24,075 bases of DNA from positions 1-24,075 of the forward strand of contig DRZV01000098.1 in NCBI GenBank assembly GCA_011375465.1, given 5' to 3'. This DNA comes from Neomoorella mulderi. GTDB lineage: Bacteria > Bacillota > DSM-521 > Neomoorellales > Neomoorellaceae. The notes under the pieces are model-generated. The model had not been told where the DNA came from. It saw only the letters and a list, made by a program, of their open reading frames with translations, and made no database searches. Shown here one piece after another: positions 23,099-24,075 of the stretch. Positions within the stretch are counted from its first letter, which is position 1; each line of letters starts with the position of its first letter. The position numbers were made by a program, and so were the translations under genes.

Positions 23099-23120
23099 AA
23101 ATCCGAAAGGGGGAAAATCG

Positions 23121-23546
23121 ATGACAGACACTGCCAGAGAGGCATGGGCGAATTCAGGGATTTCTTCCTCGCCCACCTATGTGGGCTTCTGGCCCAGGTT
23201 AGGGGCTTTTATCCTGGACCTGCTGGCCCTGTCGGGGGCCAACAACATCCTCATGGCCCTTTGGGATAAAAGCCCTGCTAGAATCTTTTGGCTGTTGCTG
23301 GCCCTTTATTTTCTGGTAATGACCGGCATCTGGGACCAGACCTTGGGCAAGATGGTCTTGGGCATCAAGGTGGTGACCCGGGAGGGAGACGGGGTCCCCT
23401 GGGGCAATGTGTTCTTGAGGGAGATAGTAGGGAAGTTCCTCTCCCTGGTCCTCTTGGGTTTCGGTTTCTTCCTCATAGCCTTTGACCTCCATAAGCAAGG
23501 GCTGCACGACCGCCTGGCCCACACTTATGTGGTGAAAGAGGTTTAA
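23121..23546 (+). CDS. RDD-family membrane protein
   Basis: A 141-residue integral membrane protein of the RDD family, whose function is unknown or varied. The family Arg-Asp-Asp pattern is visible in YVGFWPRLGAFILDLLAL (R and first D), WDQTLGKMVLGIKVV, and the end DLHKQGLHDRLAHTYVVK. Three hydrophobic segments lie near residues 28-46, 54-68 and 107-123. ATG 23121 has AAAGGGGG upstream. It follows sppA by 22 bases and is closed by a strong terminator, so sppA and this gene form a unit. RDD proteins are frequent partners of sppA-type genes, which suggests an envelope role without showing one. Confidence 0.87.
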   Translation: MTDTAREAWANSGISSSPTYVGFWPRLGAFILDLLALSGANNILMALWDKSPARIFWLLLALYFLVMTGIWDQTLGKMVLGIKVVTREGDGVPWGNVFLREIVGKFLSLVLLGFGFFLIAFDLHKQGLHDRLAHTYVVKEV

Positions 23547-23578
23547 ACCGGAAGGGGCCTTTGGCCCCTTTTGGTTTT
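23545..23578 (+). terminator. Rho-independent terminator after the RDD gene
   Basis: AAGGGGCC (23552-23559) pairs with GGCCCCTT (23563-23570) over a TTT loop. The stem extends outward to about 15 bp with two G-T wobbles (AAACCGG / TTGGTTT). Its descending arm ends in TTTTGGTTTT. It closes the sppA-RDD unit and isolates the protease gene that follows. Confidence 0.85.
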
Positions 23579-23585
23579 GCAGGGA

Positions 23586-23608
23586 AAATTCGACCATTTG
23601 TCGAATTT
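23586..23608 (+). promoter_or_regulatory. Inverted pair of Spo0A-box-like sites
   Basis: AAATTCGAC (23586-23594) and GTCGAATTT (23600-23608) form a perfect 9-bp inverted repeat with a 5-base spacer. The right half contains TGTCGAA (23599-23605), the exact consensus 0A box. The left half reads GGTCGAA on the other strand (23589-23595), one mismatch. It is 30 bases upstream of the protease start and just after a terminator. Control by Spo0A is an inference from the motif; no clear -10/-35 was found beside it. Confidence 0.5.
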
Positions 23609-23637
23609 GTCACAAAAAGCCAGAAGGGGGTTTTGCC

Positions 23638-24075
23638 GTGCGGTTCAGAAATTTTATCATTTTTCTTGTATGCACCATGGTTTTTATCTTTATCGGCCTT
23701 TCTTCTCCCTCAGCTGCTCCAAAAGATAAAGCCAAAGGAAGGGTTTCTCCCGATACGGTGTTGGTCCTATTTAAACCCCATGTCAGCGAAGAGGATAAGA
23801 AAGCCGTGCACAAGCGGCAAGGCGGGGTGGTCTTAGATCGAATTCCCGAACTGGGCGTGGACATAGTCAGGGTAGAAAAAGGGCGATCTAAAGAAAAAGC
23901 GGATACATATAAAGGCGAACCCGAAGTGGAGGCGGCGGAAGCCGATCCCATTGCCCGGGCCCTTTTTATCCCCAATGATCCCCTTCTCCCCGAGCAATGG
24001 CATTTGTTCCGTGTAGCGGCCCCGGAAGCTTGGGAAATAACCAAGGGATCCCCCGCCATCAAAGTGGCAGTTTTA
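23638..24075 (+). CDS. Secreted subtilisin-family (S8) serine protease, N-terminal part (3' end outside window)
   Basis: The frame is open from GTG 23638 to the window end (146 residues). AAGGGGG at 23624-23630 is 7 bases upstream. It starts with a signal peptide (FIIFLVCTMVFIFIGLSSP, cleavage likely after SAA). A propeptide of the fervidolysin/I9-like kind follows (TVLVLFKPHVSEEDKKAV, then VDIVRV and VEAAEAD). The typical start of the mature S8 domain is next: PNDPLLPEQWHL, then APEAWEITKGSPAIKVAVL. The catalytic Asp (usually AVLDTG) would be the next residue and lies just outside. It is transcribed after a terminator, so it needs its own promoter; Spo0A-box-like sites lie upstream. Type of substrate unknown. 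Confidence 0.87.
   Translation, partial: MRFRNFIIFLVCTMVFIFIGLSSPSAAPKDKAKGRVSPDTVLVLFKPHVSEEDKKAVHKRQGGVVLDRIPELGVDIVRVEKGRSKEKADTYKGEPEVEAAEADPIARALFIPNDPLLPEQWHLFRVAAPEAWEITKGSPAIKVAVL

Overview
The window looks like a chromosomal segment of a spore-former-lineage Bacillota of the Clostridia type (relatives of Moorella, Desulfotomaculum or Thermacetogenium are plausible). The gene order proS / rimP-nusA-ylxR-ylxQ-infB-rbfA-nrnA-truB-ribF-rpsO-pnp, followed by ylxY-pepR-ylmC-dapB-dpaA-dpaB-asd-dapA-rnj, is the classical Bacillota arrangement. The dipicolinate synthase genes dpaA/dpaB point to a sporulating ancestry. Shine-Dalgarno sites are strong, several sigma-A-type promoters are good, the DNA is moderately GC-rich, and ATA (Ile) and AGG (Arg) codons are frequent, as in many thermophilic Clostridia. 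All genes are on the + strand. No stretch longer than about 150 bases lacks a gene, and I see no tRNA, rRNA, CRISPR array or insertion sequence.

Region 1 (1-11617) is translation and RNA metabolism. The 3' end of proS is followed by a good promoter and a terminator-like leader, then rimP, nusA, ylxR (rnpM), ylxQ, infB, rbfA, nrnA, truB and ribF, packed tightly with several overlaps. A small unrecognised ORF follows. Then come rpsO, with its own promoter, a structured leader and a strong terminator, and pnp. Every gene here is open from end to end.

Region 2 (11636-17707) is the unusual part. A near-perfect 15-bp inverted repeat hides the start codon of a YlxY-type polysaccharide deacetylase gene. 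That gene, a D-Ala-D-Ala carboxypeptidase, an M16 peptidase (pepR), a small membrane protein and dpaA all carry stops or frameshifts: I count eight lesions in about 6 kb. dUTPase-like, ylmC and dapB, lying among them, are intact. Several of the damaged genes belong to families tied to the spore, so early decay of sporulation functions is one reading. Homopolymer sequencing errors are the main alternative. dapB has a consensus promoter and a 100-base leader with mutually exclusive hairpins ending in a U-tract. I could not match this leader to a known riboswitch class.

Region 3 (17724-24075) holds intact dpaB, asd and dapA, which with dapB make aspartate-semialdehyde, dihydrodipicolinate and tetrahydrodipicolinate for lysine, peptidoglycan and (through DpaAB) dipicolinate. 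They are followed by RNase J with its own promoter, signal peptide peptidase SppA, an RDD membrane protein, a strong terminator, and the start of a secreted subtilisin-family protease. An inverted pair of Spo0A-box-like sites lies just upstream of the protease gene.
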